From: Candidatus Hodarchaeota archaeon
Lineage (GTDB): Archaea > Asgardarchaeota > Heimdallarchaeia > Hodarchaeales > Hodarchaeaceae
DNA length: 7,625 bases
Assembly (NCBI GenBank): GCA_016839665.1
Contig: JAEOTU010000038.1
Coordinates: forward strand, 1 to 7,625
Reading direction: 5' to 3'
Position 1 is the first letter of the stretch, and the number at the start of each line of letters is the position of its first letter. The position numbers and the translations under genes are program-made. Below the pieces are notes generated by a model. The model searched no databases and had not been told where the DNA came from. It saw only the letters and a program-made list of their open reading frames with translations. Below are positions 1-6,056 of this stretch, piece by piece.

Positions 1-2
1 AT

Positions 3-599
3 ATTTCATTCGGAACGAAAACTCCCCAAGATATATGGATGTGCCAACAACATCTGTTAGAAGCAGGATTTACTATTGAAGAATTTTATATTAATTTTAA
101 CCACTATTACGGAGCGACTATTTTAGGGAATACTTCCAATTTATACCACGTAAGTGTTGTTCCTCATAAAATTCGCTTACTGGAAACTAAACACCCCGAA
201 AGAAGCATTTACACATTTGATGAATCAAAGAAGAAAGATCTCCCTACAGTGGGGTATCAAATTATTGCTGAGTTCTATGGTGTTGAATTTGCTCTTCTCA
301 ATGAAGTAGATTTGTTATCTGATGTTCTGAAGAGTTGTATTAAGGAAAGTCAGCTTCATATGGAGGAAATGTTTGTTAAAGAGTATTCTCCATACGGTTT
401 ATCAATAATAGCCATACTAGTTGAAAGCCACTGCCACTTACATACATGGCCCGAATGGGATTATCTTTCACTGGATATTTTTGTCTGTGAGGCCAAGGAA
501 AAAGCCGAAAACTTTTTTCAATATCTGTTAAAAAAAATAAAACCATTAGATTATCACAAATTTCAATTTTTCCGTGGCAAAAAACCGAGTTTGGACTAA
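3..599 (+). CDS. speD: BpsA-like aminopropyltransferase C-terminus fused to S-adenosylmethionine decarboxylase (5' partial)
   Basis: The frame is open at the window edge, so the start is missing. The last ~117 codons are a complete SpeD, the pyruvoyl enzyme that decarboxylates AdoMet to the aminopropyl donor for polyamines. Numbered from the ATG at 39, the motif VESHCHLHTWPEW holds the self-cleavage Glu129-Ser130 (Ser codon 426-428, the future pyruvoyl), catalytic His135 and catalytic Cys150 in IFVC, all at the spacing known for the family. The domain opens with GYQIIAEFYG. The preceding ~80 residues include LLEAGFTIEEFYINFNHYY, which I recognise by memory as like the end of archaeal BpsA (formerly DUF43) aminopropyltransferases; a SpeE-type end is the alternative. 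No stop separates the two parts. A GTG at 249 could serve as an internal start giving a normal ~116-residue SpeD, but it has no good SD. SpeD identity is very secure; the upstream domain is moderately so. Confidence -1.
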   Translation: MSFGTKTPQDIWMCQQHLLEAGFTIEEFYINFNHYYGATILGNTSNLYHVSVVPHKIRLLETKHPERSIYTFDESKKKDLPTVGYQIIAEFYGVEFALLNEVDLLSDVLKSCIKESQLHMEEMFVKEYSPYGLSIIAILVESHCHLHTWPEWDYLSLDIFVCEAKEKAENFFQYLLKKIKPLDYHKFQFFRGKKPSLD

Positions 600-618
600 A
601 TTCTTTCGTGGAATCGTG

Positions 619-1311
619 ATGGATGAAACTAAAAGTCTTGATTCAGAAGAATTCAACCTTTTCAATGAATTGGGTCGAAAAGCGGTCCATTTCTCAGTTT
701 GGCTTATTCCTTTGGCGTATCACTTGTTGAAAATAGACCTTTGGTTTATTCAATTATCGTTAGTTGGAGTTCTGTGCATTTTTATTCCGATAGAAATCTA
801 TCGTGTAAAAATTAACCCTGACTCCAGGATTCAAGTATATCTGTTTAAATACATCACGAGAGCATCAGAGAAGGAAGGTCCTGCCAATTATATCATTACG
901 ACTACTATTTGGTTAATTTTATTACTTGGAGTCGGTATTGAGTTTGGAGGTTTTTCTTGGGAAGGTTTCTATGCCATGGAACTGGCAGAGTTGGTGTTGG
1001 TCACCACAGTGATGGGAGATTCAGCTGCAGCCATAATCGGAAAAGCTATAGGCAAGGTTAAACTTCCCAAAACTAATAATAAAACCGTTGAAGGTTTTGT
1101 AGCTGGATTATTAACAAATTATTTCGTGGGTGTCGTTTTCCTTACGATTGTCGGTTTTCCTCCATTTTTGCTTCCGTTTATTCCCACAATTGTATGGTGT
1201 TGCTTCGATTTCCTTGAGGATTTGCCTTGGTTTTTAGCTGACAACCTCTTCGGCCCTTCTATTGCTGTAGCAATAATTGCTATCTTAGAGTTTGTAGTAA
1301 AACTATCCTAG
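619..1311 (+). CDS. Dolichol/phytol/diacylglycerol kinase-like (CTP-dependent) integral membrane protein
   Basis: This protein of about 230 residues has roughly six hydrophobic segments. It carries the hallmarks of the Sec59/phytol kinase/DGK1 family, which phosphorylates a lipid alcohol with CTP in the membrane. Near the N-terminus is ELGRKAVHF; in the middle is GDSAAAIIGKAIGK, followed by KLP, NKTVEGFVAG and a further hydrophobic stretch, matching the family pattern GD-A-IGK-KTxEG. In archaea such an enzyme would most plausibly make polyprenyl phosphate carriers or salvage isoprenoid alcohols; the exact substrate cannot be read from sequence. I chose the ATG at 619, whose product begins MDETKSLDSEE, 19 nt after the speD stop. 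A GTG at 574 would extend it by 15 residues into the end of speD, and that extension does not look like part of the family. It is probably co-transcribed with the upstream polyamine gene. Confidence -1.
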   Translation: MDETKSLDSEEFNLFNELGRKAVHFSVWLIPLAYHLLKIDLWFIQLSLVGVLCIFIPIEIYRVKINPDSRIQVYLFKYITRASEKEGPANYIITTTIWLILLLGVGIEFGGFSWEGFYAMELAELVLVTTVMGDSAAAIIGKAIGKVKLPKTNNKTVEGFVAGLLTNYFVGVVFLTIVGFPPFLLPFIPTIVWCCFDFLEDLPWFLADNLFGPSIAVAIIAILEFVVKLS

Positions 1312-1333
1312 TCGCAATGTACGTGGGAAATAG

Positions 1334-2053
1334 CTAGGTTCTTTTTTTCAAGGGCACGATTGTATTTGAACCACATACATCGCATCGATTATTTTTGAAA
1401 AAGCACCTTTTACAATAGGGAACATTGCAGTCTAAATTCCCACATTTCACAACAGCTATGTTTTCACAATTGAAACACTTAGTTTTTAAGCCGAAAAGAT
1501 TATGCGTTCGGCTATAACGTTGAATTCGAAGAATCACAAGGAGAATGATAATAGAACACACCAAAATAACTAAAGGAATGAAAAATGGGAGATCTAATAG
1601 TGTTGTCTGAGGAACTGTTGCGTCTAGTAATATTTTGATGAGACGAATATTATAAAAAAGCGGTCTTCCATAAAATGGATCAGAAATATTGGTAAATCCT
1701 TCTTCTGGTGCAATTGGTACATCTTTTGTTTCCCCTGCCTTCATACCAAGTAAGGCTTTTCGAAAACCCACATTGGGAGGAACTCTAATATCTGGAAATT
1801 CTTCTATAATGCTACCTGGGACGAGTTCGTCTGGATCAGCTACATATACTGTTCCCTCTTGATCATCCATTCTATCATTTACAATCCATAAAGTGTAATT
1901 AACAATAACAACATCATTCATCTCTACAATGGTTTCTGGAGTCACTTCTATTGCATGACTGATTTTGATAACATTGGGAGAAAACCACGAGAACAGCCCT
2001 ATGAATAAAAGTAAAGCAATAAATAGCTTGGAATTGAGATTCCTAATGGTCAT
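1334..2053 (-). CDS. Membrane-anchored FKBP-like peptidyl-prolyl isomerase with C-terminal eight-Cys zinc module
   Basis: Numbered from the ATG at 2053 (239 residues). Residues ~8-26 form a signal or anchor helix. Residues ~41-142 look like an FKBP domain: DVVIVNYTLW at the start, then GFRKALLGMKAGETKDVPI and PEEGF, and a final NIRLIKIL strand. Residues ~155-176 are a second membrane helix, followed by basic residues. The tail has eight cysteines in four pairs (193/196, 204/209, 214/217, 224/227), which could bind two zinc ions in a B-box or treble-clef-like fold. The predicted topology places the FKBP domain outside and the zinc module in the cytosol. FKBPs catalyse prolyl cis-trans isomerisation or act as chaperones; I cannot confirm that the active site is intact. 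A TTG two codons upstream is possible, but the AAGGA at 2063-2067 is spaced for the ATG. The gene is convergent with the lipid kinase and divergent from the swivelling-domain gene. Confidence -1.
   Translation of the reverse strand: MTIRNLNSKLFIALLLFIGLFSWFSPNVIKISHAIEVTPETIVEMNDVVIVNYTLWIVNDRMDDQEGTVYVADPDELVPGSIIEEFPDIRVPPNVGFRKALLGMKAGETKDVPIAPEEGFTNISDPFYGRPLFYNIRLIKILLDATVPQTTLLDLPFFIPLVILVCSIIILLVILRIQRYSRTHNLFGLKTKCFNCENIAVVKCGNLDCNVPYCKRCFFKNNRCDVCGSNTIVPLKKRT
1342..1348 (+). terminator. T7 run after the lipid kinase gene
   Basis: Seven consecutive T on the plus strand lie about 30 nt past the kinase stop, inside the last codons of the convergent gene. Archaeal RNA polymerase commonly terminates on T-rich stretches without a hairpin, so this is a plausible terminator for the plus-strand operon. 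The evidence is base composition only. Confidence -1.
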
Positions 2054-2061
2054 TAACAATC

Positions 2062-2067
2062 GTCCTT
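2062..2067 (-). promoter_or_regulatory. SD (AAGGAC) deciding the FKBP-like start
   Basis: On the minus strand AAGGAC ends 8 nt before the ATG at 2053-2051. It would be only ~2 nt from the alternative TTG at 2059, so it supports the ATG. Confidence -1.
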
Positions 2068-2080
2068 TTAATTATACCAT

Positions 2081-2090
2081 CATTATAAAC
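2081..2090 (-). promoter_or_regulatory. Possible TATA box for the FKBP-like gene
   Basis: The minus strand reads GTTTATAATG here, the only TATA-like run in the short divergent region. The usual ~25-nt distance puts transcription start near 2060, which would barely include or would exclude the SD at 2062-2067. The exact box position is therefore uncertain. Confidence -1.
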
Positions 2091-2108
2091 CTAAAGAGTT
2101 TTCGTTTC

Positions 2109-2119
2109 AATTATATCAA
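2109..2119 (+). promoter_or_regulatory. Possible TATA box for the swivelling-domain gene
   Basis: AATTATATCAA on the plus strand lies about 60 nt before the ATG at 2172, placing transcription start near 2140. It is identified from base composition and position alone. Confidence -1.
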
Positions 2120-2171
2120 AAACCTCAAAAAAGGATAGGAAATACCTTATTGGCGGTCTAATGAAGAATTG

Positions 2172-2564
2172 ATGAGAAGAATGGAAATCAGGAGAAAAGA
2201 AAATCTAAAGCTAACACTGAATGGATGGTCTGCAAATCAAAGCACTCACGCAGAGGGTTTTGCATTCATTGCTTTAACTCCCAATGCTGCACGTGACCGG
2301 ATATCGGCCTTTCAAGATCCTTTGCCCCACATTTTGGTTTGTCCAAATTTAGATTGGTCATGGTCAGATATAGCGAATGTAGTTGCGGGGGTAGTGACGG
2401 ATCATGGAACAAGGGTTAGTAGAGGGTCTGAAGTTTCTGGAATTGTACAAGTTCCCGCAATCTTAGGGACAAGAGTTGCAACACAGCAAATAAGTGAAGG
2501 AGATTTCATTGAAATCGTCTGTGAGGGAACAGAAGCCTTGGCTAAAATCTATTCTAGAAGATGA
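2172..2564 (+). CDS. Stand-alone PEP-utiliser swivelling (phosphohistidine) domain lacking the catalytic His
   Basis: The protein has 130 residues from the ATG at 2172; TTG 2169 and ATG 2181 are alternatives, and none has a clear SD. It matches the mobile domain of PEP synthase and pyruvate phosphate dikinase. A first part (GWSANQSTHAEGFAFIAL) resembles the usual small-residue lead-in. Next come ILVCPNLDWSW, then VAGVVTDHG, then VPAILGT, and GDFIEIVCEG near the end. In the family the segment between VTD and the Pro of IPAVVG contains TSHAA, whose His carries the phosphate. Here the same-length segment reads RVSRGSEV, putting Arg84 (codon AGA 2421-2423) exactly where the His should be. There is no ATP-grasp or PEP-binding domain beside it. 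It therefore cannot act as a normal phosphocarrier; a binding or regulatory role is inference. Family assignment is good, function unknown. Confidence -1.
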   Translation: MRRMEIRRKENLKLTLNGWSANQSTHAEGFAFIALTPNAARDRISAFQDPLPHILVCPNLDWSWSDIANVVAGVVTDHGTRVSRGSEVSGIVQVPAILGTRVATQQISEGDFIEIVCEGTEALAKIYSRR

Positions 2565-2612
2565 ATTTTCTTCCACTTATATCAAGAAAAGGAGGTTTTG
2601 ATTATTTGAGAG

Positions 2613-3239
2613 TCATTCTGATTCAGAAGGATCAGCAGCAGAAATTACTTCTCGTTCAGTCACTTCACGTTCTGTAAGTTTGAGTTTCACGTAGCTATCC
2701 CACTCTTCTTGGTTTTGCTGGAACTTAGCTTCCCAGTCAGCATTTAGCTGAGCAATCTGATTATTAAAATCTTCTGTAGTGCTCGCAAGGCGGCTTTCTA
2801 ACTCACCTATCGTGGTATTCATTTGTGAAAGTTGCTTTAATGTTTCTTCCTTTTCCTCCTCTAGAATTTTATTTCGCTGTTCGCTGTGCTGTATTTTCGC
2901 TTGTAATCCGTCAACTTCCTCCTCTTTCTTTGCGATTTGTTGTTTTAATTCTTCATAACTACCTTCTAGCGTTTGAGCTTGGGTTTTGCTTGCACTTCGA
3001 GCTTTTTTTGCAATTGAAACAGCATACTGGTTCAATAAATCTTGATTAATTCTAATCAAACGCTCTGCCATTTCTCGAACGAATCTTTCTCCTTGCATAG
3101 CTGTCATGGAAGTCCGTACTTTCCGAGGAAATTCTCGACAAAAGGTCTTCGTTGATTCATTCATCTGTTCTTTAGAATCTGCTATTAATTCATCAAATAA
3201 TTTCATGATATATTGACCCAGATCTCTGTATTCAGCCAT
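2613..3239 (-). CDS. Hypothetical coiled-coil protein
   Basis: The product has 208 residues from the ATG at 3239 (MAEYRDLGQY); I do not recognise a family. The first ~80 residues look helical and globular, with a basic stretch (REFPRKVRTS) and a single Cys. Residues ~90-190 form a long, charged helix rich in Glu, Lys and Gln, including LQAKIQHSEQRNKILEEEKE, typical of a coiled coil. There is no signal peptide or membrane segment, so it is probably cytosolic and oligomeric. The C-terminus is short and acidic (SAADPSESE). A TTG at 3275 would add 12 hydrophobic residues, but it is a weaker start and the extension does not resemble a functional signal peptide. The gene is convergent with the swivelling-domain gene and divergent from the iron transporter, so it is likely a single-gene unit. 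Confidence -1.
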   Translation of the reverse strand: MAEYRDLGQYIMKLFDELIADSKEQMNESTKTFCREFPRKVRTSMTAMQGERFVREMAERLIRINQDLLNQYAVSIAKKARSASKTQAQTLEGSYEELKQQIAKKEEEVDGLQAKIQHSEQRNKILEEEKEETLKQLSQMNTTIGELESRLASTTEDFNNQIAQLNADWEAKFQQNQEEWDSYVKLKLTEREVTEREVISAADPSESE

Positions 3240-3478
3240 AAATGGACACACCGTCAACGAGAATAATATTTTCAATAACGTTGGTTGAACTTAAGACTTT
3301 TTAGTAATATAGTTAACAACGGCGATTTTAAGTTCGTGTAACCTTGAGATAGTTTTTATTAATGTGGAATTCTACAAGAAGCTGTATTACATTAGAATTT
3401 TATGTTTAAAATTTTGATTAGAAAAAGATTAATTAAACATACTGAGAAAAGAAATGATTCTTTAGACCGATTTAGCCG
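3240..3478. promoter_or_regulatory. Divergent intergenic region with candidate promoters
   Basis: These 239 bp separate two divergent genes and show no ORF or RNA gene. TATA-like runs on the minus strand for the coiled-coil gene are at 3303-3314 (AACTATATTACT) and 3261-3272. For the iron transporter the plus strand has AT-rich candidates at 3405-3412 and 3427-3437. I see no convincing inverted repeat or operator, and no SD before the ATG at 3479. Confidence -1.
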
Positions 3479-4375
3479 ATGTTGGAGCTGGATTACCAGT
3501 TGTTGGACAAAAACTTGAATAAATTCATCTTAAATGCTCAAAAAAACGAAATTACTGAATATTTCATCTATAAAAGGTTATCACGATCTATCAAGGATCC
3601 TCACAACAAGAATATCCTAAATCAGATTGCAGAGGATGAGTTAAAACATTATTCCTTTTGGAAGAAATACACACAACGCGATGTCCGACCGAAAAGGTCA
3701 AAGTGGTTTTATTATTTTGTTGCGAGAATATTTGGGCTTACTTTTGGTATTCGACTGATGGAGCTTGGTGAGGGACAAGCACAAACATCGTACGCTACAA
3801 TACTGAAAGAGATTCCTGAAGCCCAATCTATCATCACAGATGAAGAAAACCACGAAAAACAGCTCATCGGTCTCATCAATGAGGAATTATTAGATTATAT
3901 CGGATCTGTTGTACTTGGTTTAAACGATGCGTTAGTTGAACTTACTGGTGCCTTAGCTGGATTGACATTGGCCTTTCAGAATACGCAACTAATCGCTCTA
4001 GCAGGCTTAATCACAGGAATCGCTGCCTCTTTATCTATGGGCGCTTCAGAATATCTAGCAACAAAATCTGAAGAACAAACAACGAAAAATCCCCTAAAAG
4101 CGGCAATATACACAGGCACCGCATACATCTTTACTGTTTTTTTCCTGATTTCACCGTTCCTTGTCTTAAGTAATCAATCCCCCTTGATTTGTTTAACAAT
4201 CACTCTTATCAATGCAATCCTGATAGTTTTTGTATTTACATTCTATATTTCCGTTGCTAAGGATCTTTCATTCAAGAAAAGGTTCTCTGAGATTGTAGGA
4301 ATCAGTTTAGGAGTAGCTGCTTTATCTTTCATCATTGGATTAGTTGTTCGGTCATTCCTGAATATTGAAATATGA
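3479..4375 (+). CDS. Ferritin-like/VIT1-CCC1 fusion iron (manganese) transporter
   Basis: This 298-residue membrane protein combines two domains. Residues ~1-135 are a rubrerythrin/ferritin-like four-helix domain with the diiron ligand set: Glu24 (or Glu27), Glu54-x-x-His57 in EDELKHY, Glu95 or Glu98 in MELGEGQ, and Glu122-x-x-His125 in DEENHEK. Residues ~140-298 are a VIT1/CCC1 transporter with about five membrane helices, starting VLGLNDALVELTGALAGL (Asp150 at the position of the conserved transport Asp) and continuing with SLSMGASEYLATKSEEQ. The architecture resembles bacterial MbfA, in which the cytosolic ferritin-like domain binds or oxidises iron that the membrane part exports. Iron detoxification is therefore the likely role; manganese is possible. 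An in-frame TAG at 3473-3475 makes the ATG at 3479 the first possible start. Its stop overlaps the start of the reductase gene as ATGA. Confidence -1.
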   Translation: MLELDYQLLDKNLNKFILNAQKNEITEYFIYKRLSRSIKDPHNKNILNQIAEDELKHYSFWKKYTQRDVRPKRSKWFYYFVARIFGLTFGIRLMELGEGQAQTSYATILKEIPEAQSIITDEENHEKQLIGLINEELLDYIGSVVLGLNDALVELTGALAGLTLAFQNTQLIALAGLITGIAASLSMGASEYLATKSEEQTTKNPLKAAIYTGTAYIFTVFFLISPFLVLSNQSPLICLTITLINAILIVFVFTFYISVAKDLSFKKRFSEIVGISLGVAALSFIIGLVVRSFLNIEI

Positions 4376-5424
4376 TTCTAAAGCGACCTAAAGCAAATGT
4401 GCGTGTCATGAAAGTTAGAAAACTAGGTAAGAGTGGAATTAAAGTTAGTGCTCTAGGAATGGGTTGTGCAGCAATTGGTGGTTCATATGTTCAACCGTCA
4501 GGACGTATAATTGGTTACGGACATGTTAAAGATGAAGATTCAATCCAAGCTGTTCAAAAAGGCTTAGACTTAGGTGTAACACTATTTGATACATCAAACG
4601 TGTACGGTTGTGGACGGAGTGAACGAGTATTAGGCAAATCGTTAAAAGAACGAAGAGACGAAGTAGTAATAGCAACAAAATTTGGAATGTTTTGGAATTT
4701 CAGATCAAGTAACTCGGAACACCCTTGTCAAGTGACTGGAGACGAAGTAAAACCTGGATTCATCCGAAAATCATGTGAAGAGAGTTTAGAACGATTAAAA
4801 ACGGATTATATCGATTTATACCAACTACACGTGAATCGAATGAACCCTGAAAAAGCTCCAAGAGTAATCAAAACACTTGAAGATTTAGTTGAGGAGGGTA
4901 AAATTCGGTATTATGGGTGGAGTACTGATGATCCAGATCGTGCAAAAGTCTTTTCTAAACAGAAACACTGTACTATAGTTCAATTTAAGCATAATCTTAC
5001 TTTTCACAACGAAAGAATGATAGAAGAAGTTATAAATAGATTTAATGTCGCTGGATTAATCAAGGGCCCCCTTGGTTCTGGGATATTAACAGGAAAATAC
5101 AGGGATGATTCAAGATTACCAAAGAATCATATGTTGAAAGATATCAAATTTGACAAGGGGAGAATTGCTGAAGTAAGAGCCATCTTAGAAGAAATGCGTG
5201 AAATTCTAACAGAAGACGGGCGGACATTAGCACAAGCAGCGTTAGGGTGGATTTGGGCGAAAAATGATCAATTGGTTCCAATTCCAGGCTTTAAAAATGT
5301 TAAGCAGGTAGAAGAAAATGCTGGGGCAATGGAATATGGATCGTTATCTAATAATCAAGTCTCTCAAGTCAAAAAGATTCTTGTCAGGATTGAAACTGAA
5401 CTAAAAACTGGATATTTCACATAA
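4372..5424 (+). CDS. Aldo/keto reductase
   Basis: This is an NAD(P)H-dependent oxidoreductase of the aldo/keto reductase superfamily, a cytosolic TIM barrel. Numbered from the ATG at 4372 (350 residues), the catalytic tetrad is complete: Asp73 in FDTSNVYG, Tyr78, Lys103 in VIATKFG and His153 in LYQLHV. The cofactor region appears as VPIPGFKNVKQVEENAGA near the C-terminus. N-terminal KVRKLGKSGIKVSALGMG is the usual first strand. The substrate cannot be told. The ATG at 4372 overlaps the iron transporter stop by 4 nt, which suggests translational coupling. However, the ATG at 4408 (MKVRKLGKSG) gives the conventional family N-terminus, so the first 12 residues may not be made. Neither start has a clear SD. 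Confidence -1.
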   Translation: MILKRPKANVRVMKVRKLGKSGIKVSALGMGCAAIGGSYVQPSGRIIGYGHVKDEDSIQAVQKGLDLGVTLFDTSNVYGCGRSERVLGKSLKERRDEVVIATKFGMFWNFRSSNSEHPCQVTGDEVKPGFIRKSCEESLERLKTDYIDLYQLHVNRMNPEKAPRVIKTLEDLVEEGKIRYYGWSTDDPDRAKVFSKQKHCTIVQFKHNLTFHNERMIEEVINRFNVAGLIKGPLGSGILTGKYRDDSRLPKNHMLKDIKFDKGRIAEVRAILEEMREILTEDGRTLAQAALGWIWAKNDQLVPIPGFKNVKQVEENAGAMEYGSLSNNQVSQVKKILVRIETELKTGYFT

Positions 5425-5446
5425 ATTGATTAATTTTGAACCCTTT

Positions 5447-5466
5447 TATCAAGATTTTGATATTTT
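5447..5466. terminator. Hairpin plus T run between convergent genes
   Basis: TATCAA (5447-5452), loop GATT, TTGATA (5457-5462), then TTTT. It sits between the reductase stop and the convergent RHH gene stop, so it could help end either transcript. The stem is only 6 bp and AT-rich, so confidence is low. Confidence -1.
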
Positions 5467-5489
5467 AACAATTCATTTAGATCTAGGAG

Positions 5490-5693
5490 TTACTCTTTCT
5501 CCTCAAGTCCAAGTAGTTTTAATTCTAATAGTTGATTGACAACACATCTGCGTACAAATTCAGAGGCATTATCGGCAATTCCCAATTGTATAGCTTTCTC
5601 TATAGCCTTATCAAGATTATCGGAAATTCTTAATAGGACTGTGTTTGCCTTTTTCACAGTTTCTCGTTTTTTGGATTTTTCGATTTCACTCAA
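5490..5693 (-). CDS. Ribbon-helix-helix (CopG/Arc-like) DNA-binding regulator
   Basis: A small protein of 67 residues. After a basic N-terminus (SEIEKSKKRETVKKAN) comes a strand TVLLRIS, a first helix NLDKAIEKAIQLGIA and a second helix NASEFVRRCVVNQLLEL. This is the classic RHH pattern in which the dimer's paired strands read DNA bases. I chose the TTG at 5693: a strong SD (GAGGAG, 5701-5706) lies exactly 7 nt upstream. The first in-frame TTG, at 5708, would include the SD in the coding region. The role is probably transcriptional repression, likely of its own gene and perhaps of the divergent operon, because a tandem repeat lies between the two promoters. No toxin-like partner gene is adjacent, so it is less likely to be an antitoxin, though an orphan one cannot be excluded. 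Confidence -1.
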   Translation of the reverse strand: MSEIEKSKKRETVKKANTVLLRISDNLDKAIEKAIQLGIADNASEFVRRCVVNQLLELKLLGLEEKE

Positions 5694-5700
5694 AAATAAA

Positions 5701-5706
5701 CTCCTC
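5701..5706 (-). promoter_or_regulatory. Strong SD (GAGGAG) of the RHH gene
   Basis: GAGGAG on the minus strand with 7-nt spacing to the TTG at 5693-5691 decides that non-ATG start. It is the clearest ribosome binding site in the window. Confidence -1.
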
Positions 5707-5745
5707 AATTACAGGTTTTAGATATTAATTAAATATCCTTGATTA

Positions 5746-5757
5746 GTATTTATAAAC
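5746..5757 (-). promoter_or_regulatory. TATA box of the RHH gene
   Basis: The minus strand reads GTTTATAAATAC, a good archaeal TATA element. Start of transcription is expected near 5726, leaving a ~33-nt leader that includes the SD. The tandem repeat at 5761-5782 lies directly upstream, where the BRE element would be. Confidence -1.
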
Positions 5758-5760
5758 CTT

Positions 5761-5782
5761 ATGATATACATATGATATACAT
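5761..5782. repeat. Perfect tandem 11-bp repeat, candidate RHH operator
   Basis: ATGATATACAT occurs twice head to tail with no spacer. Each unit has ATG...CAT ends and is therefore partly palindromic; the junction makes CATATG. Two short tandem units on one face of the helix are typical of sites bound cooperatively by RHH dimers. It lies 3 bp from the TATA box of the RHH gene and ~10 bp before that of the divergent operon. Confidence -1.
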
Positions 5783-5791
5783 TTGAAAAAG

Positions 5792-5805
5792 TTTTTATAT
5801 ATAAT
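5792..5805 (+). promoter_or_regulatory. TATA box of the 5853-6571 operon
   Basis: TTTTTATATATAAT is the most TATA-like run in the window. It puts transcription start near 5825, about 28 nt before the ATG at 5853. Confidence -1.
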
Positions 5806-5852
5806 CTAATCAAAGAGTATTCAGAGAGTTAACACCTTATTAGGTTGAGAAA

Positions 5853-6056
5853 ATGGAGAAGTATAATTGGCTTGATTTTGGAAGAATTACTGCAATCATG
5901 ACAGGATCAACGATTTTGGGCATTTTTCTTGGCAGTCGAACTGGTGGTACTTATACATTTGAAGTTGGCGCTAATTTAATGATTGTTTTGCTTGTTTTCA
6001 TGATTCTTGTCTCGTGTCTGGCGATAAGTAACATGTGGTTGGGTCACCAAAAATGA
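5853..6056 (+). CDS. Small two-helix membrane protein
   Basis: The protein has 67 residues with two predicted membrane helices, about 10-28 (GRITAIMTGSTILGIFLG) and 40-62 (NLMIVLLVFMILVSCLAIS), joined by a short Gly/Thr-rich loop. I recognise no family. It begins at an ATG preceded by a weak SD (AGGTTGAG). Its stop overlaps the next gene's ATG as ATGA, so the two are surely co-translated and may work together in the membrane. It is divergent from the RHH regulator and could be its target. Confidence -1.
   Translation: MEKYNWLDFGRITAIMTGSTILGIFLGSRTGGTYTFEVGANLMIVLLVFMILVSCLAISNMWLGHQK

Noticed and set aside
574..618. GTG at 574 as start of the lipid kinase
   Set aside because: It would overlap the end of speD and add 15 basic/aromatic residues atypical of the family; the ATG at 619 is better.
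2588..2596. Perfect SD-like AAAGGAGGT on the plus strand
   Set aside because: It lies between two convergent genes; the TTG that follows gives a three-codon frame ending in TGA, so there is nothing to translate.
2825..3049. Plus-strand 74-codon ORF
   Set aside because: It lies wholly antisense within the coiled-coil gene, whose skewed Glu/Lys/Gln codons keep the opposite strand open; it has no family features or SD.
3240..3275. TTG at 3275 as start of the coiled-coil protein
   Set aside because: It adds 12 hydrophobic residues without a proper signal peptide, and the ATG at 3239 begins a clean N-terminus.
5536..5721. Plus-strand 61-codon ORF
   Set aside because: It is antisense to the clear RHH gene, which has a good fold pattern, SD and TATA box.
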